Shown in pieces: positions 1-8,564 of a stretch of DNA of 64,000 bases. How positions within the stretch are numbered: the stretch's first letter is position 1; each line of letters starts with the position of its first letter. Below the pieces are notes generated by a model. The model made no database searches, had not been told where the DNA came from, and saw nothing but the letters and a program-made list of their open reading frames with translations. The DNA comes from Streptomyces albipurpureus (lineage in GTDB: Bacteria > Actinomycetota > Actinomycetes > Streptomycetales > Streptomycetaceae): NCBI RefSeq assembly GCF_023701525.1, contig NZ_JAMQAW010000001.1, positions 1-64,000 on the forward strand. The letters are read 5' to 3'. A program made the translations under genes and the position numbers.

Positions 1-61
1 CATCCAACCGGCCCTGGCCCCAGCGGGGGCAAGAACCCGGTAGACCAACACGGTCAGAGCA

Positions 62-772
62 CTAGCGCCGGATCAGGGCGAGGAGTACGACCAGGAGCGC
101 CCGCGCGAGGTAGAGACAGGCTCGGAAGGGCCGCTGGCTGGGCCGCCCGCCCGCCCGCGCCCGCATGGCCACGGGCACCTGGCGTACCGCGAAGCCGCGC
201 CGGGCCGCCATGGCCAGCGTTTCGACCGTGTCGCCGAGGTACTCCACCGGGTACTGGGCCGCGAACAGTTCCACCACCGGCCGGGACGCGGCCCGCATCC
301 CCGAGGTGACGTCGGTCAGCCGCGTCCCGGCCAGCCGGGACAGCACCGTACTGAGGAGGAGCATCATCCAGCGTCTGGGCCCGCTGACGGCGTAGTCGCC
401 CTCACCGGCGAAGCGGGCGCCGATCACCAGGTCGGCGCCCGTGTCGAGACGGTCGAGCAGGGCCGATACATAGCAGGGGTCGTGCTGGCCGTCGGCGTCG
501 ATCTGGACGACGCTGTCGTAGTCGCGCGCCGACGCGTAGCGGTATCCGAGCCGCATGGCCCCGCCGACACCGAGGTTGTACGGGAGGGAGGCGACGCGCG
601 CCCCGGCCTCGCGGGCGCGGGCCGCGGTCCTGTCGGTCGAGCCGTCGTCGACGACGAGGACGTCCGCGGACGGGAGAGCTGTACGCACCTCGGCGATGAC
701 GGCGGGGATGCAGTCGGCCTCGTTGAGGGCCGGTACGACGACGAGGACGCGCCGTTCAGTCGTCGTTGCCAT
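62..772 (-). CDS. GT2 family glycosyltransferase (DPM1-like)
   Basis: A 236-residue, single-domain glycosyltransferase family 2 protein. It opens with a Rossmann-like strand (VLVVVPALNEA), followed by VVDDGSTDRT around residues 40-50 and the metal/nucleotide-sugar DxD region QIDADGQHD near residue 90. The size and motifs fit dolichol/polyprenyl-phosphate sugar synthases. These load a sugar onto a lipid carrier at the inner face of the membrane, so I infer a role in cell-envelope or extracellular glycosylation. The ATG overlaps the end of the upstream DUF2304 gene by 17 bp. That pairing is common in Actinobacteria and suggests an enzyme/membrane-partner operon. No C-terminal membrane anchor is obvious apart from a short hydrophobic tail. 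Confidence 0.85.
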   Translation of the reverse strand: MATTTERRVLVVVPALNEADCIPAVIAEVRTALPSADVLVVDDGSTDRTAARAREAGARVASLPYNLGVGGAMRLGYRYASARDYDSVVQIDADGQHDPCYVSALLDRLDTGADLVIGARFAGEGDYAVSGPRRWMMLLLSTVLSRLAGTRLTDVTSGMRAASRPVVELFAAQYPVEYLGDTVETLAMAARRGFAVRQVPVAMRARAGGRPSQRPFRACLYLARALLVVLLALIRR

Positions 773-1181
773 GGCGTCCGTCGGGGCTCGGGACCAGCAG
801 GACGGGATCCCGCCGCACGGGGCCGGGCGGCCGCGCCAGGGCGTCCTGCTCCAGCCTGATGAGTGCGATCTCCTCGGAGAGGATGCGCGTCCTCTCGTCC
901 TGTCGGCTGGCCTCCCATGTCAGATGCATACAGACGGCCAGCAGGAAGACCACACTGAGGAACAGCACCAGGCTGATGCCGTTTCTGATGCCGAGAAGGT
1001 GGGCGATGAGATCGGGGGCGCTGGGGAAGACGGACAGCACCACCACGAACACGGCTGTGACGAGCCACAGGACCGCGTATTTCTCGCGGAGTTGCCGTCG
1101 GCGCAGCAGCTCGATGAGGCCGGCCACGATGGCCAGGCCGACCACCACGGTGAGAAGGACGAGTCGCACGGCACCCGACAC
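756..1181 (-). CDS. DUF2304 membrane protein
   Basis: A protein of about 141 residues with three hydrophobic segments (LVLLTVVVGLAIVAGLIELL, then a segment around AVLWLVTAVFVVVLSVF, then LVLFLSVVFLLAVCMHLTW) and a charged C-terminal helix. This is the DUF2304 pattern. The reading frame is open for 46 more codons upstream, but that extension is Gly/Pro-rich. I prefer the GTG at 1181 because AGGAAC lies a few bases ahead of it and the family domain begins there. DUF2304 proteins usually sit beside DPM1-like GT2 enzymes, as here, and may anchor or assist them; that role is inferred. Translation is coupled to the downstream GT2 gene by overlap. Confidence 0.75.
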   Translation of the reverse strand: MSGAVRLVLLTVVVGLAIVAGLIELLRRRQLREKYAVLWLVTAVFVVVLSVFPSAPDLIAHLLGIRNGISLVLFLSVVFLLAVCMHLTWEASRQDERTRILSEEIALIRLEQDALARPPGPVRRDPVLLVPSPDGRHGNDD

Positions 1182-1447
1182 TAGTTCCTGACGTCTCGTC
1201 AGTTCGTGTATCGCCGTGTGTCGCGGCGGCCTGCGCCCGCCGCACCCGCCTGGCGGTCCCCCACCTGGTGCACCAGGAATGGCGAACTCTGCATTTCTCA
1301 CATATAACCACATTCTCATGTCAGGATATGCCCGCTCGCCGACCGGTCATGATCCGCGCAGGAACCTCTTCCGTGGTCCGCAGGGCCGGCCGCCCGACCT
1401 CCGAGGGGCCATCCCCGCCCCTCTCATAGAGACCCGCGGAGGATCTC

Positions 1448-1603
1448 GTGTACGACAATCATCTCGCCGCGACGGGCTCAGGAGCGCTCGTCATCGGCTC
1501 CGTGGTACTGCCCTGGTGGCTGGTCGCTCTGCTGCTCGTCAGCGTCGGTTCAGGCCTGGTCGTCACCCGGGTTCACGCCCACCGCGCAGACGGCAGGGGC
1601 TGA
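1448..1603 (+). CDS. Small single-pass membrane protein
   Basis: A 51-codon ORF starting GTG at 1448 with an excellent ribosome site (GGAGGA at about -10) and ending TGA three bases before the ATG of the processive glycosyltransferase. The product has a short polar N-terminus, one hydrophobic segment (GSVVLPWWLVALLLVSVGSG) and a basic tail (VTRVHAHRADGRG). I do not recognise the family. Its size, membrane segment and spacing suggest a small accessory subunit or translational coupler for the glycosyltransferase. It is too short for usual ORF cut-offs. Confidence 0.6.
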   Translation: MYDNHLAATGSGALVIGSVVLPWWLVALLLVSVGSGLVVTRVHAHRADGRG

Positions 1604-1606
1604 GAC

Positions 1607-2932
1607 ATGAAGTGGTTTCCCTCGGCGGCCGCGATGGCCGCCGCTCTCGGACTGGTCCTCTACCTCGACGGCACCGATCTGAGCATCTACGGCATCGCGG
1701 TCTTCACCCTGCTGGCCACCAAGCTCACCGCATCCCTCCTCCACCGGCCCAAGACCCCCACGCCCGAAGAACGGGCGCGGGCACGGGCGCTGAGCGTCAC
1801 CGCGGTGATCACGGTCTACAACGAAGACCCCATGACCTTCGCCCGCTGCCTGGACTCCCTGCTGCGCCAGACCAGGCCGCCCCAGAACCTGGTGGTCGTC
1901 GACGACCACTCCGCCGACCCGCGCGCCCTCGACCACGCCCGCTCGGCGGCCGTCACCGAGGCGTTCGCCCGCGCCGGGATCGGCTACCAGGTCATCGCCT
2001 TCCCCGCCAACCGGGGCAAGCGCCACGCCCTGGCCGCGGGCTTCCGCGCCCACCCCGAGGCGGACATCTTCCTCGGCGTCGACTCCGACACCGTCCTCGA
2101 CGAGGCCGCGGTCGACGAGGGCACCCTCCCCTTCGTCTCCCCGGACGTCAACGCGGTCACCGGGCTGGTCGGCGCGCTCAACGCCCGCACCAACCTGCTC
2201 ACCCGGCTGATCGACCTGCGCTACGCCAACGCGTTCCTCTACGAACGGGCCGCCTACTCCCTGCTCGGCTCGGTGCTGTGCTGCTGCGGCTCGCTCGCCT
2301 TCTACCGCGCCGAGGTCATCCGGGCCAACCTCGACGACTTCCTCACCCAGCGCTTCCTGGGCCGCGCGGCGACCTTCGGCGACGACCGCCGGATGACCAA
2401 CTACTGTCTCCAGACCGGCCGCGTCCTCCTCCAGCCCACCGCCCTCGCCCGGACACTGGTCCCCGAAACCCTGGGCCACTATCTGCGCCAGCAGATCCGC
2501 TGGAACAAGTCGTTCGTCCGCGAGTCCCTCTGGGCCGTCAAGACCGCCCCCGCGGGCAGGCCGGCCTTCTGGCTCTCCCTGCTCGAACTCACCTCCTGGA
2601 TCAGCTTCACCACCCTGCTCCTGATCGCGCTCGTGCTCACCCCCATCCACGCGAACGCCCACATCCTGCTCCTGTATCTCGTCTACGCCATGCTCGTGGG
2701 CTACGCCCGCTCGGTGCGCTACCTGGAAGCCGACCACCCCAACGGCATGCCCTGGGCGGAGCGCCTGGGCACCTTCCTCCTCGCACCCCTGTACGCGCTG
2801 CTGCACCTGACCCTCCTGCTCTGGGTACGGCTGTACTCGCTCGCGACCCTCAAGGACAACGGTTGGGGCACGCGGGAGAGCGTGGAAGTCGCCCTGACCG
2901 CCACACCACCGGAGATGCAGCGAGCCGCCTAG
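1607..2932 (+). CDS. Processive GT2 polysaccharide synthase (hyaluronan-synthase-like)
   Basis: A 441-residue membrane GT2 of the hyaluronan/chitin/cellulose synthase type. Two N-terminal hydrophobic segments precede the catalytic domain: VITVYNEDP near residue 65, VVVDDHS near 87, VDSDT near 157, FGDDRRMTNY near 257 and QQIRW near 295. Several C-terminal membrane spans follow. GDD plus QxxRW is the signature of processive synthases that polymerise and export a beta-linked glycan in one polypeptide. The polymer cannot be read from sequence; hyaluronan-like, chitin-like and poly-GlcNAc products are all possible. It lies directly behind the 51-residue membrane protein. A bidirectional terminator separates it from the convergent L,D-transpeptidase. 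Confidence 0.85.
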   Translation: MKWFPSAAAMAAALGLVLYLDGTDLSIYGIAVFTLLATKLTASLLHRPKTPTPEERARARALSVTAVITVYNEDPMTFARCLDSLLRQTRPPQNLVVVDDHSADPRALDHARSAAVTEAFARAGIGYQVIAFPANRGKRHALAAGFRAHPEADIFLGVDSDTVLDEAAVDEGTLPFVSPDVNAVTGLVGALNARTNLLTRLIDLRYANAFLYERAAYSLLGSVLCCCGSLAFYRAEVIRANLDDFLTQRFLGRAATFGDDRRMTNYCLQTGRVLLQPTALARTLVPETLGHYLRQQIRWNKSFVRESLWAVKTAPAGRPAFWLSLLELTSWISFTTLLLIALVLTPIHANAHILLLYLVYAMLVGYARSVRYLEADHPNGMPWAERLGTFLLAPLYALLHLTLLLWVRLYSLATLKDNGWGTRESVEVALTATPPEMQRAA

Positions 2933-2991
2933 GCAGCGGCTCGGTCCACGACCTCACCCAGAATGATTGAAGACAGACTGCAGCCCGCACG

Positions 2992-3029
2992 CTGACGGCT
3001 CCCCCGGCATTCCCGGAGGGAGTCGTCAG
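2992..3029. terminator. Bidirectional terminator
   Basis: Imperfect inverted repeat: left arm CTGACGGCTCCCCCGG, right arm CCGGAGGGAGTCGTCAG, short loop around cattcc. It lies between two convergent genes (ending at 2932 and 3052), which is where a shared factor-independent terminator is expected. No strong U-tract is visible, as is usual in Streptomyces. Confidence 0.65.
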
Positions 3030-3051
3030 GTGTCAGGCGGTACAACGTAGG

Positions 3052-3801
3052 TCAGGCCGTACGGGTCCCCCAGGCATAGACCGTGTCACCGAGCCGCAAG
3101 CCATTCCACAGGCGTTCGGCATCGTCATAGCGGAGATTGACACATCCGTGGGAACCGGGCTCCTCCCAGATCGTTCGATAGCTGGCGTGCAGGGCCTGGC
3201 CGCCGTTGAAGAACTGGCTGAACGGCATCGGCGCGTCGTAGAGATCGGACCACTGTTCCTCGACCCGCTCGTAGATCCGCTGCCGTCCGGTACGAGTGGG
3301 GAACTCGCCCGACCCGGTCCGTACAGGCACGGGCCCGAAGACCACCCGCCTGCCGTCCCACACCCAAAGCACCTGCCGAGCGAGATCGATACAGACGACG
3401 AGCGTGACGTCACGGGGGCAGCCGGTAAGGCTGGCGGGATCGGCACGCGCCTCCTCGTACTGGACCATCCTCCAGGTCTCCACCCCGGCGTACCCCGAGG
3501 CCGGAACAAGGCCGTTCCTCTCCTGTAGCCGCTGCACGGCGGCACAGTCGGCAGGCGTCTGGACCCCGTCCGCAGCAAGCCCGAGGTGACGCTCGACCAC
3601 CGCCTGATACGGCCCCGCCTGCGTACTGCACTCCACCGCCCCCAGACGCCCGCCGACGGCCGATACAGCAGGAGACGCGCCAGCCCCCACCAGCAAGGCG
3701 GCGGCCAGCCCGCACAGAACGGCGGCCCGCGTCACGCGGGCGCTGCGCCGACGGTCGGCGCGGTGACGCTTCGCGCCCAGGGATATCAGCGGCTGGGGCA
3801 T
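3052..3801 (-). CDS. Secreted L,D-transpeptidase (YkuD)
   Basis: An envelope enzyme predicted to form 3-3 peptidoglycan cross-links or attach proteins to the wall. The N-terminus has a twin-Arg/Lys stretch and a hydrophobic signal segment (AAVLCGLAAALLVGAGASPAVSA). A probable peptidoglycan-binding repeat follows (ADCAAVQRLQERNGL), then the YkuD domain with the catalytic GSHGCVNLRYDDAERL near residue 217. The active-site Cys and His are present. The start at 3801 (ATG) is chosen over the in-frame GTG at 3828 because GGAAGGA sits at good spacing before it. It is monocistronic and convergent with the polysaccharide synthase. Confidence 0.88.
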   Translation of the reverse strand: MPQPLISLGAKRHRADRRRSARVTRAAVLCGLAAALLVGAGASPAVSAVGGRLGAVECSTQAGPYQAVVERHLGLAADGVQTPADCAAVQRLQERNGLVPASGYAGVETWRMVQYEEARADPASLTGCPRDVTLVVCIDLARQVLWVWDGRRVVFGPVPVRTGSGEFPTRTGRQRIYERVEEQWSDLYDAPMPFSQFFNGGQALHASYRTIWEEPGSHGCVNLRYDDAERLWNGLRLGDTVYAWGTRTA

Positions 3802-3929
3802 CGGAACGGGTCCTTCCCGCCGGGGCACAGGGACCGGATGTCGGTCGGTTCCACCATGCGTACTCCGCGTCCGGCCCGCTCCACCGCCGTAGCAGCCGGG
3901 CGATCACCCCACTGCCACAACCGGCATCA

Positions 3930-4650
3930 GCCCATGACCGCGAACGCTGCCGGGCCGCCGGAATCGGCGACACAGTCGCCTTCGAGACGAAGGTGGTGAC
4001 GGCCAAGGCCATGGTCCGCCGGGCGATCGCCGAGAAGATCCCGTTCCGGTGGGTGACCGCGGACGCCGCCTACGGCTTCTCCAAAGGCTGGCGGTCCGAG
4101 CTGGAGCGAGGGGATGTCTTCCACGTCATGGCCACCACCCGGCACGACACCGTCGTCACCCGCTGGGCCATGGACCACCCGGTCCGCGATCTGTTCCCCG
4201 GGCTGCCCCGGCAGAAGTGGAGGCACCGCTCCTGCGGGAACGGTGCCCACGGGCCACGCGTCTACGACTGGGCCAGGGTGGAGGTCCGGCCCTGGCACCG
4301 CGAGGACCGCCGGCACTGGGTGATCGCCCGCCGCAGCATCCGCAGGCCGGAAGAGATCTCCTATCTACATCGCCTGCTGCCCGGCCGAGACCACACTCGA
4401 CGAACTGATCCGCGTCGCCGGCACCCGGTGGGCAGTCGAGGAATGCTTCCAGACCGCGCAGCAGGAGTGCGGTCTGGACGACTACCAGGTCCGCCGCTAC
4501 GACGTCCGCCCAAGCGTCGACCACGTCCTGCACTGGTCACACTGGCGACGCCGACGCCAGTTCCAGGCCCGCATCAGCCACTACAAACGACGCGGCAACA
4601 CACCACCCAAAGACGACACACCGCCACGACAAAGACCGTTGCAGTACTAG
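3930..4650 (+). pseudogene. IS701-type transposase, truncated and frameshifted
   Basis: The reading frame from about 3940 gives AHDRERCRAAGIGDTVAFET, RWVTADAAYGFSKGWR and WVIARRSIRRPEEISY, the middle of an IS701-family DDE transposase. Near 4370 the frame shifts and continues as YIACCPAETTLDELIRVAGT, then RWAVEECFQTAQQECGLDDY, to a TAG at 4648. The N-terminal third and the canonical C-terminus are missing. No inverted repeats were found. It is followed immediately by an IS3 fragment, so this is a composite scar of old insertions. Confidence 0.75.
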
Positions 4651-4659
4651 GCCGCGGTC

Positions 4660-4968
4660 GCGGCCCGCGGATCGCAATACACGTCCGCCGCGTTCGCCCA
4701 GGTCTGCGACCGGTACGGCATCCGCAGGAGCATGGGAAGGGTCGGCTCGAGCTACGACAATGCCCTCGCGGAGAGTTTCTGGCAGGGCCTGAAGCGAGAG
4801 ACGATGCACGGGAAGCTGTTCTCGACGATGCAACAGGCGAGACAGGAAATCTTCCGGTGGCTCACCTACTACAACACCCGCCGACGCCACAGCGCGCTCG
4901 ACTACCTCTCCCCGATCGAGTTCGAACAGCAGCACCACAAGACAGCTAAACTCCAACTCACAGCATGA
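4660..4968 (+). pseudogene. IS3-family OrfB C-terminal fragment
   Basis: An open frame without a start encodes ARGSQYTSAAFAQVCDRYGI, GSSYDNALAESFWQGLKRE and WLTYYNTRRRHSALDYLSP, ending at the natural stop. This is the C-terminal part of the rve integrase core of IS3-family OrfB, including the catalytic Glu of AESFWQGLKRE. The Asp normally preceding RGSQYTS has been replaced by junction sequence (AAVAARGSQYTS). About two thirds of the transposase is missing. The sequence after the stop (CCCCTGTGTCCACACTCCGG) resembles an IS3-type right end. Confidence 0.8.
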
Positions 4969-5406
4969 ACCCCTGTGTCCACACTCCGGGGGTCACCTCA
5001 CCTGGTCGCATCCCGTGGTCGGGTTCCATGTCGCTTCTGTCCACTCAATCGAACTCCGGTCAGCCACAGCTGCCCTGCCTCTCCCCCATCGCGTCTCACT
5101 CCCACATCAGCCAACTGCCCACTACCTCGGCCGGGCGGCCCGCCAACGTCAGAGCGTGGAACACTGGCCATCCAACCACCGTCTACACCTCGTATCAGCC
5201 TGGTACTACTTGGTCTTACCGTTCTGATCATTGAACAACCGGCTTCGGCTTTCCGGTCTTACGGACCAGCTGATACTGAGTAGTAGGTGAATGAAGATGA
5301 GGGAACGTTCAGAACCGAGACTGACCGCCGCGCCTATCCGAAGTGTGTGGGGTAGCCCTGTGTCGACGCGCGCGGTGGGTTGCCCTCGCTGGTTTTTGGT
5401 GCGGTT
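4969..5406. other. Gene-free stretch after IS3 fragment
   Basis: About 440 bp with no convincing reading frame on either strand. The first 30 bp are probably the right end of the truncated IS3 element. The rest is less GC-rich than the genes around it. I see no RNA gene or clear promoter. Confidence 0.4.
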
Positions 5407-5811
5407 TCAGGACGGTGCGCTCGCGGGAGCGTTCTCGCCGGAGTGGGAAGTGGTGAGGGGTTCCTCGTTTGTGGTGGCTGGGGTGTAGTGCGGCGCGGCT
5501 GGGTGGCAGTTGGGGCACTTGGCCATGCGGACTTCGTCTCCGGGCAGTGTGACTTGGATCCATCGCAGTCCGAGATCGGGGCCGTCGCAGGTGCCGCACC
5601 ATTCCGGTAGTGGTCCCAGGCGCGCTGCCGGTAGGGGTGGCGGCTCAGGGATGATCCGTCCGCGGGCGGCAGCGGCTCCCAGATAGGCCGACGCGAGTTG
5701 GGTGTGGCCGGCGGCCGCATGATTGCGGCCCTCGTTGAGCAGTTGGCGGGCCTGGTGGAGGAGCTCTTCCGCTGTGGTCAGATGCTCGTAGGTGGAGGGC
5801 AGGTGGATCAC
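5407..5811 (-). CDS. Hypothetical protein with a CxxC...CxxC zinc ribbon
   Basis: A 134-residue protein starting GTG at 5811; a stop lies two codons upstream, so no earlier start exists. The N-terminal half is a helical segment (TTAEELLHQARQLLNEGRNH). The C-terminal half has WCGTCDGPDLGLRW and, 28 residues later, MAKCPNC, a likely structural zinc site. I do not recognise a named family. It lies 20 bp behind the small interrupted gene that holds the IS630 copy, on the same strand, so the two probably formed an operon. Both have the look of plasmid or integrative-element genes (inference). Confidence 0.6.
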   Translation of the reverse strand: MIHLPSTYEHLTTAEELLHQARQLLNEGRNHAAAGHTQLASAYLGAAAARGRIIPEPPPLPAARLGPLPEWCGTCDGPDLGLRWIQVTLPGDEVRMAKCPNCHPAAPHYTPATTNEEPLTTSHSGENAPASAPS

Positions 5812-5960
5812 CTTCTCTTAACGATGGGAGTTCAGGGGCGGTGGTGCCGTGGGGGAAGTCGGCGCTTTCGGCCTTGGATCTGCGGAGGCGGGGCGCCGCC
5901 CTTGCGTGTTTCGGCGACAGCGCAGAATAGGCAGCGGGGGCCTCCCGGAGCAGCGGGGTC

Positions 5961-7172
5961 TAGTGCTCGGTTCCTCAAACGGTGGGTATGTATCCGGGTG
6001 TCGGATCGGTGGTCGGGGCGGGTGTCGGGCGATGGTCTTACGTGCACGGCAGGACGGCAGGACAGGCGAGCGGGGCATGGTCCTGCGGCTGGCGAGATCG
6101 AGGAAGGCTCCGAGGGACCTGGCGATGCGGGCGCGGATGGTCGAGCTGAGCTGGGCCGGGGAGACCGTGCCGAGGATCGCGTACGAGCTGTGCTGTGGTG
6201 AGAAGACCGTGCGGCGGTGGCTGCCCCGGTTCAACCAGTCTGGTCTGGAGGGCCTGGAGGACCTCGGGGGCCAGGGCCGTAGACGGCGGATCACCGAGAG
6301 GGAACGGTCAAAGGTCATCGGTCTGGTGAAGTCGCCGCCTCCGGGGCGGCTGATGGTGCAGCCGGGTGGGGACCTGGAAGCGTCGGATGAGTCGGGGCCG
6401 CCGGAGTGGACACTTGACGCCCTCGCCGCGGTCGCCCGTCAGGAGGGAATCAGGGTGAGCCGGTCCCAGGTCAGACGGATCCTGCTCGCCGAGGGTGTCC
6501 GCTGGCGCCGCACCAGGTCCTGGACCCGGTCGAAGGATCCGGGCTTCGAGGGAAAAGGACGCGGATCATCGGCCTGTACACCTGCCCGCCCGTCGGCTCG
6601 ACGGTCATCTGTGCCGACGAGCTCGGGCCGGTGATCCCGCGCACCTTCCCGCCGGCGCCGAGCTGGTCACCGGACGGACACCGCATCAAAGCAGAACTCG
6701 ACTACGGCCGCGGACCAGAGAAGACCTGGGTCTACGGCGGGCTGCGTGTCAGGGACGGGCATCAGGTCACCATGACCGCGCCCTCCCGTAACAGCGTCTT
6801 CTACCAGCAGTTCCTGCAGAAGCTCGAGCAGGCGAACCCGGCGGGTGTCATCTACGTGATCACGGACAATCTGTCCTCCCACAACAGCCTGTCCACCCGA
6901 ACCTGGCTCGAGGACCACCCCCGCATCCGTCACGTCTTCATCCCCGTCGGCGCCTGCTGGCTCAACCTCCAGGAAGGCTGGTGGCGCATCTTCCGCAAAG
7001 CCGCCCTCGCCGGCAAGTCCTTCGCAGGCCCACCAGAGATCGATCAGGCCACCGCCCTCGCCACCACCCAACTCAACCAGCGCGCACGGCCATGGATATG
7101 GGGCAGGCCACCACCACCTACCCGCCGACTACGACGCCGCTATGTGTACACCGTTTGAGGAACCGAGCACTA
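5961..7172 (+). mobile_element. IS630-family insertion sequence
   Basis: A complete element with perfect 25-bp terminal inverted repeats. The left repeat (5960-5984) begins CTAGTGCTCGGTTCC and the right repeat (7149-7173) ends with its reverse complement. TA dinucleotides at 5961-5962 and 7171-7172 fit the TA target duplication typical of IS630/Tc1-like elements. It carries one transposase in two overlapping frames and has split a small minus-strand gene. Perfect ends suggest recent insertion. Confidence 0.88.
6077..7158 (+). CDS. IS630 transposase, frames joined by a possible -1 frameshift
   Basis: The N-terminal frame gives two helix-turn-helix units (WAGETVPRIAYELCCGEKTV and SRSQVRRILLAEGVRWRRTR). 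The second frame gives the DDE catalytic domain: ICADELGPV, VITDNLSSH and LNLQEGWWRIFRK. The switch occurs at GAGGGAAAAGGACG near 6551-6560. Reading one A twice (-1) joins the frames cleanly, with EGK followed by RTRIIGLYTCP. An A-rich slip site suits programmed -1 frameshifting, but a disabling mutation is equally compatible. The zero frame ends at a stop near 6634. ATG 6077 is preceded by GAGCGGGG; an earlier ATG lies at 6032. Confidence 0.7.
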
Positions 7173-7227
7173 GGGCGATCTCCTCACCTGCCTCGAAGAG
7201 CTCTGGCTGATCAGCGGCAGGCCGGCC

Positions 7228-7645
7228 GTGCATTGACGCCGCCGGTGACGGTTTCGAGTACCCGAGGAACGGCTGCCAGCGCACCGACCAGTCCTACCCC
7301 CAGGTCATCGACCGGGACCTCAGCTCGCTCATCGAACTGACCAATGTCAGCTGCGACGCAGCCACGATCGAGGACGTCACCTTCCGGGCCCAGCAGCCGA
7401 TCGGCCGTAACGCGCCGCCCTTCTCCGAAGGCCCCGACTACCCCTTCCCGCCGGTGCCGCCCCAGGTTGAGGCGGTGGGCCCGGGCACGGACGTGATCAC
7501 CGTCGGCGCGGGAGGAAACACCCTCAGCTTCGCCGACATCCTCCTCAAGTGCCAAGAGAACGGACGGCAGGCCGTACTCCCTGGCGACCCCCGCGCCGGT
7601 CCCCGCGACCCCAACAAACAACGGCCGCGGTTGCTTCGGAGGTGA
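7228..7645 (+). pseudogene. SGNH/GDSL esterase fragment
   Basis: An open frame without a start reads DAAGDGFEYPRNGCQRTDQS, SLIELTNVSCDAATIEDVTF and DVITVGAGGNTLSFADILLK. This is the central part of the secreted SGNH/GDSL esterase-lipase family of Streptomyces (VGAGGNT is block III, normally GGND). The N-terminal GDS block and the C-terminal DxxH block are missing. The frame runs into unrelated sequence before a stop near 7645. It starts within a few bases of the start codon of the IS630-interrupted gene, so the junction is a rearrangement breakpoint. Confidence 0.65.
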
Positions 7646-7720
7646 TCGACGTTCGCACTCTTGCGGTGTCGGGGCGTCACTCCTCCAATTGCCTGTGTGA
7701 TGGATTGACTTGTGTTGAGC

Positions 7721-8440
7721 TCACACCCAGTCATTCTCCGGAGTTGCCGCCCGCAGCATTTCGCTCGCGCCCCGGAACACCGGCTCGCCGTGCGGGACGC
7801 ATAGTGCTTCGACCTCCAGCGAGGCCAGCCGCCTGAAGGAGGCAATAGCCTGCTCCCTGTTCACGTTGAAAGGGCCGAGGATTGCCCGGCCCTCCACGGT
7901 GGCGACGATGTCACCCGGGAACAGCACACCGCTGGAGGGGAGGTGTAGCGCGATGCTCCCCGGGGTGTGTCCCGGCACGTGCAAGATACGGACGGGCTCG
8001 CCCCAGTCATCAATGGTGTCTGCGTCGTGCAGTTCCACATCCACCGGCACATGGTGCAGGGGCCGGACGTACGCTTCGGAGAAGCCCGCCACGATCTGCT
8101 CATGAAGCACGCGTTCCGAGGCCGTGCACACCGGTTGGGGTTCGGGTGCCGTGCCGCGGATATACGGGGCGTCCACAGCGCCCGCCAAGACGCGAGCCCC
8201 GGTGGCGGCGACGAGATCCGCAGCTGAGCCCATATGGTCGATGTGAGAGTGAGTGAGCACGATCTGCCGCAGGTCCTGTGAGTGGCCGCCGAGCTGCGTC
8301 AGAGCATCGAGGATCGCGGGGGCGGACCCCGGCATGGCAGTGTCGATCAGACCGTAACCGTCCGGCAGACGCACGAAGTAGACGTGCCCGACGGGGAAGG
8401 CCAACTGCCAGATGGCATGGGCGACCTGGGTGAGTTCCAT
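7721..8440 (-). CDS. MBL-fold metallo-hydrolase
   Basis: A 239-residue metallo-beta-lactamase-fold hydrolase of the glyoxalase-II-like group. Visible are the N-terminal strands (GHVYFVRLPDGYGLIDTAMP), the metal-binding THSHIDHMG near residue 64, the third-metal-ligand region HVPGHTPGSIALHL and FPGDIVAT. The metal ligands needed for a dinuclear zinc site appear intact. It is surrounded by transposon and gene debris and has no operon partner, so the substrate cannot be inferred. ATG at 8440 is the natural start. Confidence 0.85.
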   Translation of the reverse strand: MELTQVAHAIWQLAFPVGHVYFVRLPDGYGLIDTAMPGSAPAILDALTQLGGHSQDLRQIVLTHSHIDHMGSAADLVAATGARVLAGAVDAPYIRGTAPEPQPVCTASERVLHEQIVAGFSEAYVRPLHHVPVDVELHDADTIDDWGEPVRILHVPGHTPGSIALHLPSSGVLFPGDIVATVEGRAILGPFNVNREQAIASFRRLASLEVEALCVPHGEPVFRGASEMLRAATPENDWV

Positions 8441-8564
8441 GATCCGACGCTAGCGCGGGGCCCGCGAATGCCCCTGGCTCCTCTGCCGACGGCAGATTCC
8501 GCGCAGCGTGAACGAGGTCGCCGGGATGCAAGCCTAACCCTCAGCGTAGAGGCAGAGTGAAGGC

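Larger units (their letters stand above)
5832..7233 (-). pseudogene. Small gene interrupted by the IS630 copy
   Basis: The sequences flanking the IS630 element fit together. Removing the element and one TA copy gives a continuous minus-strand frame from ATG at 7233 through ...LFEAGEEIAL|DPAAPGGPRCLFCAV... to TGA at 5832, about 63 codons. The 20 codons right of the element and the 42 left of it are in the same frame, and each piece ends exactly at the target TA. The product has one CLFC motif and a basic, Pro-rich tail. Function is unknown. The original start may have lain further upstream, since a GDSL gene fragment abuts position 7230. Confidence 0.55.

Noticed and set aside
1216..2970. Long plus-strand and minus-strand ORFs over the processive glycosyltransferase
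   Set aside because: Arg/Pro-rich or Gly/Glu-rich shadow translations of a high-GC gene; no domain, and the GT2 frame explains the sequence.
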